This document shows positions 24,261 to 34,806 of a DNA stretch of 64,000 bases, piece after piece. This stretch comes from CAVDRM01 sp963611355 (lineage in GTDB: Bacteria > Bacillota > Clostridia > Christensenellales > Aristaeellaceae). Each line of letters opens with the position of its first letter. Position 1 is the stretch's first letter. The stretch is taken from assembly GCA_963611355.1 (NCBI GenBank), contig CAVDRM010000005.1:20748-84747 (forward strand). Direction: 5' to 3'. The position numbers and the translations under genes were made by a program. The notes below the pieces were generated by a model. The model was not told the origin of the DNA. It searched no databases and saw only the letters and a program-made list of their open reading frames with translations.

Positions 24261-27200
24261 ATGAGCGAAACGATAAACAATTCAAAGTTTTTTTCGCTGA
24301 CCAACAGTCAGATGAATATCTGGAGGCTTGAAACCGCCTTTCCCGACACGCCGCAAAACAATATCTGCTGTGCGTTGGAGGTCACGGGTCAGGTCGATTT
24401 GGCGCTGCTCAAAAAAGCCGCCGAAAGCGTCCTGTGCCGCGTGCCGGTTTTGCGCACCCGTATTTCGGTGCATGACGGAAAGCCTGAGCAGTATCTTGCG
24501 CCTGACTTTGAGCCGCAGCTTTCCGAATACGATTTTTCGCGGAATGCCGCAGGAGCGGAGGCATGGCTTCAGGCGGTCGCCTCTGCGCCCATGCGGGTGC
24601 GGGACGGAGCTTTATATTCCTGCGCCGTATACCGCGTGTCCTCCCGTGCGGGCGGCGTGATGCTGTGTATGCACCACCTGATTTCCGATGCGTGGGGACA
24701 GGGACTGCTGCTTCAGGCGATGGTGGATGCGTATCTGCGCCTTCTGCGCGGAGAAACGCTTTCCGACGATGCGATGCCCGATTATGCGGCGCACGTTGCG
24801 GAAGAAGAGGCGTACCTGCAATCCGAAAAGCATCAGGCGGATTCGGCGTTCTTTCGGGGAAAATTATCCTCTTTTCAGCCAAGCGGCGAAAAGCTGCCAT
24901 GCTTCAGTCCGGTGGGAGAAAGGGTTTCCTTCCGTCTGCCGCGTATGCTGGCGCGGCTTGCGAATGTTTTCTGCGCCAATCAGCGCATGTCGCCCTTTCT
25001 TTTGTTCCTGTCCGCTCTGATGATTTACAAAAAGCGCGTGTCGGGCGAGGAAAAGCCCTGCATCGGCGTGCCTGTATTGGGTCGCCGCACCGTTCAGGAT
25101 AAAAAAACGCCAGGCATGTTCGTTCAGACTTTGCCGATGGCGGCGGACGTGCCGCTTGACATGCCGTTTTCCCGCTTTATGGAAGGGCTGAATGAGCAGT
25201 GGTATGAGCTTTTGCGGCATGAGCGTCTGCCTTTTTCGGAACTCGAAGGCTTGACGGGCGGCGCAACGCTGTTTGATACGGTGCTGTCCTTTCAGGCGGG
25301 CGTGACGACGGCGGCGGGAGATATGAAGGCTTCCTTTAACGGACGCTGGTATTACAGCGGCTGTCAGACGGAAAAGCTGTGCCTGCACATTTCCTCGAAC
25401 GGCGAACAGCTTACGCTGGATGCGGACTATTTAACGCAGTTTTACGAAAAGGCAGAGGCGGAAAAGCTCGTCCGGTCGCTGTTCACGATTTTGACCGCCG
25501 CCTTGGAAGCACCCGAAACGCCCTTGGGCGCGCTTCGGCTCATGGACACGGCGGAGGTAGACAGTACGCTGACGCTGTCGGGCGGTCAGGCTGCCAAGGG
25601 CAGTGTGCGGGAGACGCTTTTGCAGACCGCGCTGCGCTATCCAAGGCGCGCAGCAGTCATTGAGCGGGGCGAGCGAACGACTTACGAAACGCTGCTGAAA
25701 GATGCCGAAGCGCTTGCCGAACGGCTTCACGCGGGCGATGTATTATCCATAGAAGAAAAGCGCGGCAGGGCGCTCTTCACGACCATGTGCGCCGCGATGC
25801 TGGCGGGCGTTCCGTTCCTGCTGCCTGACCTGCATCAGCCTGCCGCAAGGCTTGAAAAAATTCGTGAAAAGGCGGATTCAACGGTTGTTTGGGCGGACGG
25901 CGCATTGCAGCGGCTTCGTCCGGCGGATGCTGTCAAGGGGGAACGGCCCGCCTATTTTGTGGCGACTTCCGGCTCGACGGGCGAGCCGAAGCTGGTGGCG
26001 GTCGGGGAAAAGGCGCTGTTCAATTTCGCCGCGCAGATGGCGCCTTTTTACGGGCGGAGCGCCGTTCTCTCCCTGTGCAATGCGGCGTTTGACGCCTTCC
26101 TTATTGAAAGTGCGGCAGCCCTTCTGAATGCCCGCACCATCGTCATTGCATCTGAAGAAGAAATGAACGATCCGGACGCACTGGCGGCGCTCATGCGCTC
26201 CTATGACGCGGGCTTTGTGTCCATGACGCCCTCCCGCATGACGGCGTATTTGGAGAGCGAGCGCTTTCAAAGCGCCCTGTATCATGCGGAAAGCCTCGTG
26301 CTGGGCGGCGAACGCTTCCCGCAGACGCTGCTGAATCGCTTAAAACGCCTGACGAATGCGCGAATCTATAACCAATACGGACCGACGGAGGCCACTGTAT
26401 GCGTCAGCGCGAAGATGCTGAATGAGGCGGATGAAATTACCTGCGGTCATGCCCTGCCCGGCTGCCGCATCTATGTGCTGGACGATGCCCTGCGTCCCGT
26501 GCCGATGGGCGCTGCGGGCGAAATCTGCATTGCGGGCGATTGCCTTTCCCTGGGTTATTGGGGCGATGCGGAAAAGACCGACGCCGCGTTCGTCTCCACG
26601 GCGTTTGAGAAAAGACTTTACAGAACGGGCGACTTGGGGCGCATCAGCAAGCAGGGCGAGCTGATTTGCCTGGGGCGGCGGGACGGCCAGATTAAACTGA
26701 ACGGCCGCCGCGTGGAGACGGGCGAAATCGAAGCGGCGCTGAAGGCACAGGAGGATGTACAGGATGCCTGTGTCGTGATGGGTAAAAACGGGCTGAATGC
26801 CTATATCGCCTGCTCAAGCCCCTTGGATGAGGCCAAGCTGCGGACGCGGCTCTTGGCTGTTTTGCCCGTTTATATGGTGCCGAAGCGCTTTATGTTCCTT
26901 TCCGCTCTGCCCATGACGCAGAACGGCAAGGTCGATGTCCGCGCCTTGCCGGACATCAAAAGCGAGGCGGCACAGGCGGACGGCGAAACGGAACAGGCTG
27001 TCTTAAAGATATTCAGGGAAACCCTGCAGAATGACGACCTCGGTGTGACGGACGATTATTTTAAGGCGGGCGGGGATTCCTTAAGCGCCCTGAAAACGCT
27101 GGCGCGGCTTCGGGAAACCCTGCATGCGGATTTGCCCGCGGCGGCGCTGCATGAATACAAAAGTGCGCGGGAGCTGGCGGCGGCGCTGCTGCCGAATCAG

Positions 27201-30200
27201 CGGAAAACACCGGAAAAACCGCACAATCAGTCTGATATTCCCGCCATCGAGCGGGATGAATATCCCCTTTCTCCGGCACAGGAGAACTTCTACGCGCTGA
27301 TGCTGATGGACGGCCATGTTACCTATAATATGCCCGGCGCGTTTGAGGTGCGGGGGAAAATCGACGCCGACCGCCTTGAAAAGGCGTTCAACGACCTGCT
27401 TTCCCTGGACGAGCAGCTTCGTGTGTCCTTTGTGCAGCGGGACGGGCAGATTCTGGCCAAATATCAAAGCAAGGCGCACTTGACCCTTGAAAAGGCCGAG
27501 GGCAAAACATGGGAGGATGCCTTCCGCGCCTTTGTGCGGCCGTTTGATTTGAGCGCTGCGCCCCTGCTCCGCGCCGCCGTGTATACGGATGCGGAGGGCA
27601 GACAGACCCTCTTTATCGACATGCCGCACGTCGTGTCGGACGGCATCAGCGGGGCGCTGCTGGTGCGGCGGCTGGATGCGCTCTATCGGGGCGAGGGGGT
27701 GACGATGCCGCCGCTTCGCTACCGCGATTATGCGCTGCAAGCCGCTGAGCGTGCAGCGGATGAAAAAACGCTTGCATACTGGCGCGGTGAGCTTCGGGAA
27801 TATCAGCGTGCGCCGGAATTTCCCATGGATTATCACACGGAGGAGTCTTCCGTCTGCGCCGTATTAAAGAGCACCCTTTCCAAAGAAACCTCCGACAAAA
27901 CGGATGCCTTGGCGCGGGCGCTGGAGGTCACGCCGTATGCCGTCCTCTGCGCCGCGTTTATGCCGGTTATGGCACGGATTCGCGGGACGGACAGCCTGTG
28001 CATCGGGACGCCGATGGCCGGACGCGGCGGCGAATGGATGGATGTTTCCGGTCCGTTCGTCCGAACCCTCCCCTTAATGCTGAAAACGGAATCTACCTTT
28101 GCGGACACCGTGCGCGGGGTGTTCAAAAAAGCGCTGGGCGCACTCGACCATATGGATATACGCCCTGCCGAGCTGATGCGCTTGTCCGGAAAAAGGAGCG
28201 GAGAAGCACTGTATGACACGCTGTTTTCCTTCCTGCCCGCCTCACCGGAGCATTTTGAGCTGGGCGGCGTTCCGCTCATCAGGCAGGATTTTGCGTACGG
28301 CGCGGTGAAGGCGCTGCTTTCCCTGGAGACCGTGCGCGAGGACGATGGCTATCGGCTGGAGCTTTCCTTTGACGCCGCCCGCCTTGCCCATACAACGGCG
28401 GAATTTGTGCTGAGAGCGGTGACGGCGCTGCTGGAAAACGGCATTGCTTCGCCTGACCAACCGCTCACCATGCGTTCCATGCTGCCATCGGTCGACAGGG
28501 TACGCCTGTTTGACAGGCCGCGCAGACGGTCAACGCCCATCGACAGGGCGACCTTGCCGGAGCGCATCGAGGAGGTCGCACTGCTCATGCCGGGGCATGT
28601 GGCGGTGGTCAACACCTGCGGGTCGCTCACCTATCAGGAGCTTGTCCGCAAGGCACGGTCATTCGGCGCCTACCTTACGGAAAACGGTTTGCAGCAGGGC
28701 GAAAGCGTAGGCATCCTTTTGCACAGGGGCTTGGATTTGCTGCCCGCTCTGCTGGGCGTTTGGGCAGCGGGCTGCGCCTATCTGCCGCTGGACGCCTCTT
28801 TCCCTGCGGACAGGATGCTGCAGATGCTGAAAACGGCGAAGGCGCAGGTCGTGGTGACGGATGAGGCCATCCCCTTTGCGGAAAACGAGGGCATTCGGCT
28901 GCTCGCCCCCTGCTTTGACAGGCCGGAGCGCTTTTTGCCGCCGCCTGAGCCGGCATCACCAGCCTATATCCTCTTTACGTCCGGCTCGACGGGGACGCCG
29001 AAGGGGGTCGCTGTTCCGCATTCGGCGCTGTCCAATTTGGCGTCGGAGGCCGAGAGCTTATTGGCCGACTGCGGCACGGTTTTGTGCGCGACCTCGGATA
29101 TGTTTGACGTGTTCGTCACCGAAACATGGCTGCCGCTCATTTTGGGGCGCACGGTGGTCATGGCAGATGACCAGCAGATGCTGATGCCAGTGCGTCTGGC
29201 GGGGGTAATCGATGCCTTTAAGGTCGATTTGATTCAGATGACCCCGTCCCGTATGCGCTTGGGGCTGACCAGCCATGCGTTCAGAGGCAGCCTTCAGAAT
29301 GTCCGCCGAATCCTGCTTATCGGCGAAGAGCTGACCCTTTCTCTGAAAAACGCGATACAGGCGCAGACCAAGGCGCGAATCATCAACCAGTACGGGCCGA
29401 CGGAGGCGACCGTGCTTTGTTCATGGGTGGATGTGACAAACGAGAGCAGGCGCATCACCATCGGCCGTCCCGATGCGAACTGCCGCTTCTATGCCTTGAA
29501 CGAGCAGGGCGAACAAGTGCTGCCGCTGGCGCTGGGTGAATTGTACATCGCCGGTCAATGTCTGGCGCTGGGCTATGCGGGCAGGAAGGATTTGACGGAC
29601 GGCAGCTTTGTGCCCGATTTGTTTTATTCAAACGAAAAAATGTATAAGACGGGCGATCTTGTGCGCCTGCTCCCCAACGGCGAATGGGCGTTTGCCGGAC
29701 GGCGGGACGGACAAATCAAATTAGATGGGCACAGAATCGAATTAAGCGAACTGGAGAGCGCAGCGCTGGAAAGCGGCTGCGTACAGGAGGCGGCGGCGGT
29801 GGCCGTCCGCAGGGACGGAGAGGTGCAGGCGCTCCGCCTGTTTGTCGTCCCCTCGGAGAGCTATGACGAGCGGGCTTTGACGGCTGACATGAAAAAGCGC
29901 CTCCCTGTTTATATGCTCCCTGCGCGAATCGACACGCTGGGGGAAATCCCGCGTCTGGTGAGCGGGAAGACGGACAGGCGGGCACTGGAGCGTCTTCCCT
30001 TTGAGCGCAGGCAGCCCGCTGCAACCCTGAACGGGACAGAGGATTGGATTTCCGCGCTGTGGAAGCGGACACTGCGGCTTTCCGACATCGGGGATGACGA
30101 TGATTTCTTCGCCTTGGGCGGCACCTCCTTAACGGCACTGATGGTGCTGAGCGGATACATCGAAAAGGATAAGCGCATGACGCTGGATGAGTTTTATCAC

Positions 30201-31358
30201 GCCCCCACTTTACGCGCTCAGCGCGCCCTTTTAACAGGCGGCATTCCCGCCGTGCAGAGCGCAGGGAAGGCGCAAAAGCGCGAGAAGGCCGCTCTTCCCC
30301 GATACGCACCCGAAAAGCGGCATATGCGGCCGCCACACGGCGACATGCTGCTGACGGGCGCCAGCGGCTTCCTGGGCGCACACGTCCTCAAGGAAATGCT
30401 CATGGCGGGCAACTTCATCGTCTGTCTCACGCGGGACGCGGACGGGCTGAAGGCAGCCGTTCGGGAATATTTCGGCGACAAGCTCATGGGCTTTAAAATC
30501 GTGCAGGGCGACGTGACCAAGCCGCGCTTCGGCCTTCCCTTCAGAGAATACGCAGACCTTGCCTTGCGGACAGGGCAGGTCATCCACTGCGCTGCGGACG
30601 TGCGCCATTATGCCGTGGATGACGGCATCCGGAACACGAATGTGCAGGGAACGCGGCATATCATTGATTTCTGCCTTGATGCGGAGGCGGCGCTCTGCCA
30701 TGCATCCACCCTCAGCGTGGCGGGGACGCACGCGCCTCAGCCCTTCTGCCTGAGCGAGCGGGATGTATACATGGGGCAGAACGCCTTGGACAATGCCTAT
30801 CTTGCTTCAAAATTATATGCGGAGGCCGCCGTCATTTCGGCGATGGAAAAGCAGGGCTTGGATGCGCAGATCATGCGCGTCGGGCGCCTGTGCGGCAGGG
30901 CGGAGGACGGAAAGTTTCAGAGAAACGCGGGCACAAATATGTTCTGCCGTCTTCTGCGCGGGCTTCATGAGGTCGGCTGCGTGCCGGAAAGCAGGCTTGG
31001 GGAACGGTTTGAGCTGACCCCCGTGGATGCCTGCGCCCGTGCGATGACGGTGCTCATGCAGGCAGACGGCGCCGTCTATCACTTGGCCTCGACAAAGACT
31101 TATACCTTGGGCGAGATGGCGAATGCGCTGGGGCTTCAGACCGTTTCGGATGCGGCCTTTACCCAGCTTTACAGGGAAAGGATGACTTCGTCCAGCTCTC
31201 CCAATCTGCCGACATTGGCGGTCTTCCTGTCCGCCGACGGGATGGAGCGAAACGTAACGACCGATTTGAGCAGGACATTGGACGCACTGAAGGCTGCCGG
31301 CTTCATCTGGCCGGAGCCGCCGCTTGTCAGGCTTATCGGCGGGATGAAGGAGGCGTAA
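24261..31358 (+). CDS. Nonribosomal peptide synthetase, C-A-PCP-C-A-PCP-reductase
   Basis: A 2365-residue two-module synthetase that would build an N-capped dipeptide and release it reductively. Domain order: condensation 1 (about 10-430; HHLISDA at 138-144); adenylation 1 (about 450-895; ATSGSTGEPK, NQYGPTE, YRTGD, NGKVD); carrier 1 (GGDS, S940); condensation 2 (about 1000-1410; PHVVSDG at 1122-1128); adenylation 2 (about 1435-1905; LFTSGSTGTPKG, NQYGPTE, KTGDL, SGKTD); carrier 2 (GGTS, S1956); and a thioester reductase (about 2027-2365; TGASGFLG, S2149, Y2180 and K2184). Hand-aligned pocket residues are D-A-I-S-V-G-Q-V-C-K and D-V-T-Q-L-G-Q-V-L-K; I cannot assign amino acids from these. The ATG at 24261 follows an AGAGGGG site. 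The first module's C domain implies an acyl starter. Release should give an aldehyde, or an alcohol after a second reduction. Confidence 0.95.
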   Translation: MSETINNSKFFSLTNSQMNIWRLETAFPDTPQNNICCALEVTGQVDLALLKKAAESVLCRVPVLRTRISVHDGKPEQYLAPDFEPQLSEYDFSRNAAGAEAWLQAVASAPMRVRDGALYSCAVYRVSSRAGGVMLCMHHLISDAWGQGLLLQAMVDAYLRLLRGETLSDDAMPDYAAHVAEEEAYLQSEKHQADSAFFRGKLSSFQPSGEKLPCFSPVGERVSFRLPRMLARLANVFCANQRMSPFLLFLSALMIYKKRVSGEEKPCIGVPVLGRRTVQDKKTPGMFVQTLPMAADVPLDMPFSRFMEGLNEQWYELLRHERLPFSELEGLTGGATLFDTVLSFQAGVTTAAGDMKASFNGRWYYSGCQTEKLCLHISSNGEQLTLDADYLTQFYEKAEAEKLVRSLFTILTAALEAPETPLGALRLMDTAEVDSTLTLSGGQAAKGSVRETLLQTALRYPRRAAVIERGERTTYETLLKDAEALAERLHAGDVLSIEEKRGRALFTTMCAAMLAGVPFLLPDLHQPAARLEKIREKADSTVVWADGALQRLRPADAVKGERPAYFVATSGSTGEPKLVAVGEKALFNFAAQMAPFYGRSAVLSLCNAAFDAFLIESAAALLNARTIVIASEEEMNDPDALAALMRSYDAGFVSMTPSRMTAYLESERFQSALYHAESLVLGGERFPQTLLNRLKRLTNARIYNQYGPTEATVCVSAKMLNEADEITCGHALPGCRIYVLDDALRPVPMGAAGEICIAGDCLSLGYWGDAEKTDAAFVSTAFEKRLYRTGDLGRISKQGELICLGRRDGQIKLNGRRVETGEIEAALKAQEDVQDACVVMGKNGLNAYIACSSPLDEAKLRTRLLAVLPVYMVPKRFMFLSALPMTQNGKVDVRALPDIKSEAAQADGETEQAVLKIFRETLQNDDLGVTDDYFKAGGDSLSALKTLARLRETLHADLPAAALHEYKSARELAAALLPNQRKTPEKPHNQSDIPAIERDEYPLSPAQENFYALMLMDGHVTYNMPGAFEVRGKIDADRLEKAFNDLLSLDEQLRVSFVQRDGQILAKYQSKAHLTLEKAEGKTWEDAFRAFVRPFDLSAAPLLRAAVYTDAEGRQTLFIDMPHVVSDGISGALLVRRLDALYRGEGVTMPPLRYRDYALQAAERAADEKTLAYWRGELREYQRAPEFPMDYHTEESSVCAVLKSTLSKETSDKTDALARALEVTPYAVLCAAFMPVMARIRGTDSLCIGTPMAGRGGEWMDVSGPFVRTLPLMLKTESTFADTVRGVFKKALGALDHMDIRPAELMRLSGKRSGEALYDTLFSFLPASPEHFELGGVPLIRQDFAYGAVKALLSLETVREDDGYRLELSFDAARLAHTTAEFVLRAVTALLENGIASPDQPLTMRSMLPSVDRVRLFDRPRRRSTPIDRATLPERIEEVALLMPGHVAVVNTCGSLTYQELVRKARSFGAYLTENGLQQGESVGILLHRGLDLLPALLGVWAAGCAYLPLDASFPADRMLQMLKTAKAQVVVTDEAIPFAENEGIRLLAPCFDRPERFLPPPEPASPAYILFTSGSTGTPKGVAVPHSALSNLASEAESLLADCGTVLCATSDMFDVFVTETWLPLILGRTVVMADDQQMLMPVRLAGVIDAFKVDLIQMTPSRMRLGLTSHAFRGSLQNVRRILLIGEELTLSLKNAIQAQTKARIINQYGPTEATVLCSWVDVTNESRRITIGRPDANCRFYALNEQGEQVLPLALGELYIAGQCLALGYAGRKDLTDGSFVPDLFYSNEKMYKTGDLVRLLPNGEWAFAGRRDGQIKLDGHRIELSELESAALESGCVQEAAAVAVRRDGEVQALRLFVVPSESYDERALTADMKKRLPVYMLPARIDTLGEIPRLVSGKTDRRALERLPFERRQPAATLNGTEDWISALWKRTLRLSDIGDDDDFFALGGTSLTALMVLSGYIEKDKRMTLDEFYHAPTLRAQRALLTGGIPAVQSAGKAQKREKAALPRYAPEKRHMRPPHGDMLLTGASGFLGAHVLKEMLMAGNFIVCLTRDADGLKAAVREYFGDKLMGFKIVQGDVTKPRFGLPFREYADLALRTGQVIHCAADVRHYAVDDGIRNTNVQGTRHIIDFCLDAEAALCHASTLSVAGTHAPQPFCLSERDVYMGQNALDNAYLASKLYAEAAVISAMEKQGLDAQIMRVGRLCGRAEDGKFQRNAGTNMFCRLLRGLHEVGCVPESRLGERFELTPVDACARAMTVLMQADGAVYHLASTKTYTLGEMANALGLQTVSDAAFTQLYRERMTSSSSPNLPTLAVFLSADGMERNVTTDLSRTLDALKAAGFIWPEPPLVRLIGGMKEA

Positions 31359-31363
31359 GAAGG

Positions 31364-33205
31364 ATGTATCCGATTATCGAATTTTACATCATGCTGGCGG
31401 ACATTGCGTTGATTCTGGGCTTCCTTTTATGGAGCAGGATGCAGGGAAAGAGGAGACCCATCGACAATATGTTTGCCCTGCTTGCGCTGTCCCTGGTCGT
31501 GTGGCAGGCGGCCATCATCGCCATGCGGCTGGTCGATCCTGAAGACGCACAAGCGCTGTTTCTGTGTGATGCCGCTTCCAATATCGGCTTGGCGACGCTC
31601 TCTCCCTTCGCACTGCTCATTGCGCTGACATTTTCCAAGCGCTGCTGCAACAAAAACATTTACTTTTTACTCGTTCCGTCCTGCGTGACCATTGCGATGG
31701 TGTTCACCAACCCCTACCATCACCTCTATTATACGGTCTTTTCCGTTGATTCCAGCAAAATTCGCTTCGGCGCATACTTCTATGTGCAGGGCATTTACGG
31801 GTATCTGTGCCTTTTGACGGCGCTGTACGTCATCATTCGCTACGGCATGAAGAGCCGCTCGCGGATATGTATGCGGCAGTCGGTGCTGTTCGCCGTGAGC
31901 ATTGCCGTGCCGATGGTGGTCAACTGTCTGGCGACCTTCGCCGTTATGCCGCTTTCCATTGCCGCCACGCCGCTGGCATTTACGGTGACGGTGCTCTGCC
32001 AAGCGGCGGCGATTTACTGGCTCGGTTTTCTCAATCTTGCGCCGATGGCGCTGCAGCGCATTGCGGAAGGTCTTTCGGATGCCTATGTGGTGCTGGACGA
32101 TGACTACTGCGTTTACAGCTGCAACAAAAATTTTGCCGATACCTTTTCCCAGCGCTGCTGCCTTGTGCAGGGATGGACATTGAGCGAGGCGTGCCAGCGG
32201 GTGCAGGATGACAGCCGCACCTTCCTGTACAGCCTGAAAAGCTCCGTGGAATCGGCAGGCAGATCCCGCAGCGTGATTTCCTATGAGCAGACCTTCCAGC
32301 AGGACGGGCACAGACGCTACTATGTGGTGGAGATTACCCCTCTTTTAAACGGCGCGGAGCTGCACGGGTATCTGGCAATGTTCCGCGATGTCACCCGCCT
32401 TCGGGAATCCATGCGGAGCGAACAGGAAAGCCTCTCCCGTTCGATGGAAAGGGAGCGCCTGGCCTCCCTGGGGCAGATGATAGGCGGCATTGCGCACAAC
32501 CTGAAAACGCCGATTATGTCCATCTCCGGCAGCGTCAATATGCTGGATAAATTAACGGAAGAATATCAAAAGAGCATCGGCGACAGCGAGGTCACAAACG
32601 AGGATCATCAGGCTATCAGCGAAGAAATGATGGCTTGGCAGGAAAAAATACGGAGCTGCTGCGCCTATATGTCGGATATCATCACCACCGTCAAGGGCTT
32701 GGCTGCCAACATGAACACCAACGATACGGGCGAATTTACCGTGGATGAGCTGATGAAGCGGGTTGAGCTCTTGCTGCAGCACGAGCTGAAGCGCGGCAAA
32801 TGCAAGCTGCTCTTCGTGAATGATTTGCTGCCCACATTCAAGATAACGGGCGATATCAACAACTTGGTGCAGGTGGTCAGCAATTTGGCGGGCAATGCCA
32901 TTGACGCCATGCCGCAGGGCGGCGAAATCACTGCGCACGCCTTTATCCGCGATAAAAGCATCTGCCTGTCCGTGGCCGACCAGGGCACGGGCATCCCTCC
33001 GCACATTCAGGAAAAGCTCTTCAAGGAGATGTTCACCTCCAAGGGCGTGAAGGGCACGGGTTTGGGGCTTTATATGTCTTCGGCGCTGATGCGCGGCAAG
33101 TTCGGCGGGACGCTCAAATTAGAAGAAACGTCCGTCCACGGTTCGACCTTCTGCCTGACCATTCCGCTGCCGGACGATTCGGAGGAGGGAAAGAGCCGTG
33201 CGTAA
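31364..33205 (+). CDS. Membrane sensor histidine kinase (7TM-PAS-HisKA-HATPase)
   Basis: A 613-residue sensor kinase. Seven hydrophobic segments cover about 1-225 (7TM receptor-kinase type). A PAS-like segment follows (LSDAYVVLDDDYCVYSCN, 237-330), then the phospho-acceptor box with H378 in GGIAHNLKTP, and an ATPase domain with N-box NLAGNAIDAM, G1 DQGTGIPP and G2 KGTGLGLYMS. It starts 5 nt after the NRPS stop codon, with GGAGG inside the NRPS end, and overlaps the next gene by 8 nt. The partner is clearly the downstream response regulator. It probably senses a signal relevant to the peptide product, which cannot be read from the sequence. Confidence 0.93.
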   Translation: MYPIIEFYIMLADIALILGFLLWSRMQGKRRPIDNMFALLALSLVVWQAAIIAMRLVDPEDAQALFLCDAASNIGLATLSPFALLIALTFSKRCCNKNIYFLLVPSCVTIAMVFTNPYHHLYYTVFSVDSSKIRFGAYFYVQGIYGYLCLLTALYVIIRYGMKSRSRICMRQSVLFAVSIAVPMVVNCLATFAVMPLSIAATPLAFTVTVLCQAAAIYWLGFLNLAPMALQRIAEGLSDAYVVLDDDYCVYSCNKNFADTFSQRCCLVQGWTLSEACQRVQDDSRTFLYSLKSSVESAGRSRSVISYEQTFQQDGHRRYYVVEITPLLNGAELHGYLAMFRDVTRLRESMRSEQESLSRSMERERLASLGQMIGGIAHNLKTPIMSISGSVNMLDKLTEEYQKSIGDSEVTNEDHQAISEEMMAWQEKIRSCCAYMSDIITTVKGLAANMNTNDTGEFTVDELMKRVELLLQHELKRGKCKLLFVNDLLPTFKITGDINNLVQVVSNLAGNAIDAMPQGGEITAHAFIRDKSICLSVADQGTGIPPHIQEKLFKEMFTSKGVKGTGLGLYMSSALMRGKFGGTLKLEETSVHGSTFCLTIPLPDDSEEGKSRA

Positions 33206-34736
33206 AAACCGTGCCGGTTTGCAAAAAAACGGAATGCGCATGATGGTGCTGGACGATGATGTCAACATCACCCCGGCGCTTCAGGCGTACTTTGAGGCCT
33301 CCGGTTATCTGGTGGATACGGAGCATGACCCTGTTGCGGCGCTTGAAAAAATTCAGGAGACGCACTATGACATCCTGCTGCTGGACTTTTTGATGGAGCC
33401 GCTGTGCGGGGATGAGGTCGTTACCCGTCTGCGCTCGTTTGACAAGGATGTGTACATCATCCTCTTAACGGGGCATATGGAGCTGGCGCCGCCCTTAAAC
33501 ACCCTGCGTCAGCTCGACATCCAGGGCTATTACGAAAAGTCGGACAGGTTTGACCAGCTTGAGCTGCTGGTGGAATCCTGCGTCAAGTCCATCCGGCAGA
33601 TGCGGATTATCCGCGACTATCGGGACGGTCTCATGCAGATTCTGGAGGCAAGCCCCAGGCTCAACCGGCTGATGCCGCTCAGAGATATCATGGCGCTGGC
33701 CTTGGAGAGCGCAAGGATGATTTCCAACACGGCGGGTGCGCTCATTTTCCTGAAGGAGTCTGAGCGGGCCGAGGGTCAGTACATGGGCATCGGCCCGTAT
33801 GACATGACGCTGGAACAGTTCGAAAAAGGCGTCCGTCCCCTGCTGCGGGAGGCGGGACAGCGCTCGGCGGAGACGGGCGCTGTGCAGCGTGAGCAGGGCT
33901 TCCTGATAGCGCCCTTAAAGGCGCAGAAGGAGGACAGCGATACCTTAGGCTTTTTGGTCATTGATGCGCTGGGCGTGAAGGACGAGGACGTATCGCGGCT
34001 GCTTGGCATTTTGGCGCAGCAGACCTCGGCGGCGATTTTGAATGCGTCCTTGCATGAGAGCCTTGTCCGCAAGAATGCGCAGCTCACGGCGGCGAACAAC
34101 AGGCTCAATCAGAGCTACATGGAGACCATCGAGGCGCTTCGTCTCTTGGTCGATGCCAAGGATGTTTATACCCGCGGTCACTCCGACAGGGTGGCCTATT
34201 ACGCGGCCTGCCTTGCCGAGAAAGCGGGCATGGATGAGCAAACGGTGGAGCGGGTGCGCGTGAGCGCGCTCTTCCACGATGTCGGCAAGGTGGGCGTGCC
34301 GGATGCGGTGCTGCTCAAGGACGACTGTTTGACGGATGAGGAGTTTGCCGCCATCTGCGAGCATCCTCTGATTGGCGAAAAAATTATCTCCAAGCTGACG
34401 CTTTTCGGCGACATCAGCGATATCGTGGCGGCGCACCATGAGCGGATGGACGGCAAGGGCTACCCGCGCCGGCTGAAGGGCGGGGACATCCCCAGGGAAG
34501 CGCGCATCATTACCATCGCCGATGCCTTTGACGCCATGACCAGCGACCGAAAGTACCGTCCCAAAATGCCGCTGGAAAAGGCCATTGAGCAGCTCAACGC
34601 GGGACGGGGAACGCAGTTTGACGCGGAACTGACCGACCTGTTTGTCCTGATGATGCGCGGGCATTATCAGGAAATGCAGGAGCATCTTCGCTTGACGTAC
34701 ACGGATGCGGAAAAGCAGAACAGCCTGCTTGGCTGA
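33198..34736 (+). CDS. Response regulator with GAF-like and HD-GYP domains
   Basis: A 512-residue response regulator from the GTG at 33198 (GGAGGAGGG upstream). The receiver domain has the phospho-acceptor D63 in LLLDFLM and the conserved LTGH threonine. A GAF-like middle segment (about 150-290) follows, then an HD-GYP domain with H360/D361 in FHDVGKVG, HHE at 413-415 and DGKGYP at 418-423. HD-GYP proteins hydrolyse cyclic di-GMP (or cGAMP) at a metal centre, so the NRPS kinase signals through second-messenger removal and not through a DNA-binding output. No GGDEF gene is in the window. Confidence 0.93.
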   Translation: MRKNRAGLQKNGMRMMVLDDDVNITPALQAYFEASGYLVDTEHDPVAALEKIQETHYDILLLDFLMEPLCGDEVVTRLRSFDKDVYIILLTGHMELAPPLNTLRQLDIQGYYEKSDRFDQLELLVESCVKSIRQMRIIRDYRDGLMQILEASPRLNRLMPLRDIMALALESARMISNTAGALIFLKESERAEGQYMGIGPYDMTLEQFEKGVRPLLREAGQRSAETGAVQREQGFLIAPLKAQKEDSDTLGFLVIDALGVKDEDVSRLLGILAQQTSAAILNASLHESLVRKNAQLTAANNRLNQSYMETIEALRLLVDAKDVYTRGHSDRVAYYAACLAEKAGMDEQTVERVRVSALFHDVGKVGVPDAVLLKDDCLTDEEFAAICEHPLIGEKIISKLTLFGDISDIVAAHHERMDGKGYPRRLKGGDIPREARIITIADAFDAMTSDRKYRPKMPLEKAIEQLNAGRGTQFDAELTDLFVLMMRGHYQEMQEHLRLTYTDAEKQNSLLG

Positions 34737-34806
34737 GGAATTTCGAAATAGAAACACAAGGCATTGTGTTTTTATTCAATAAAGAGCGACTGAAAGGAGC
34801 GACGAT

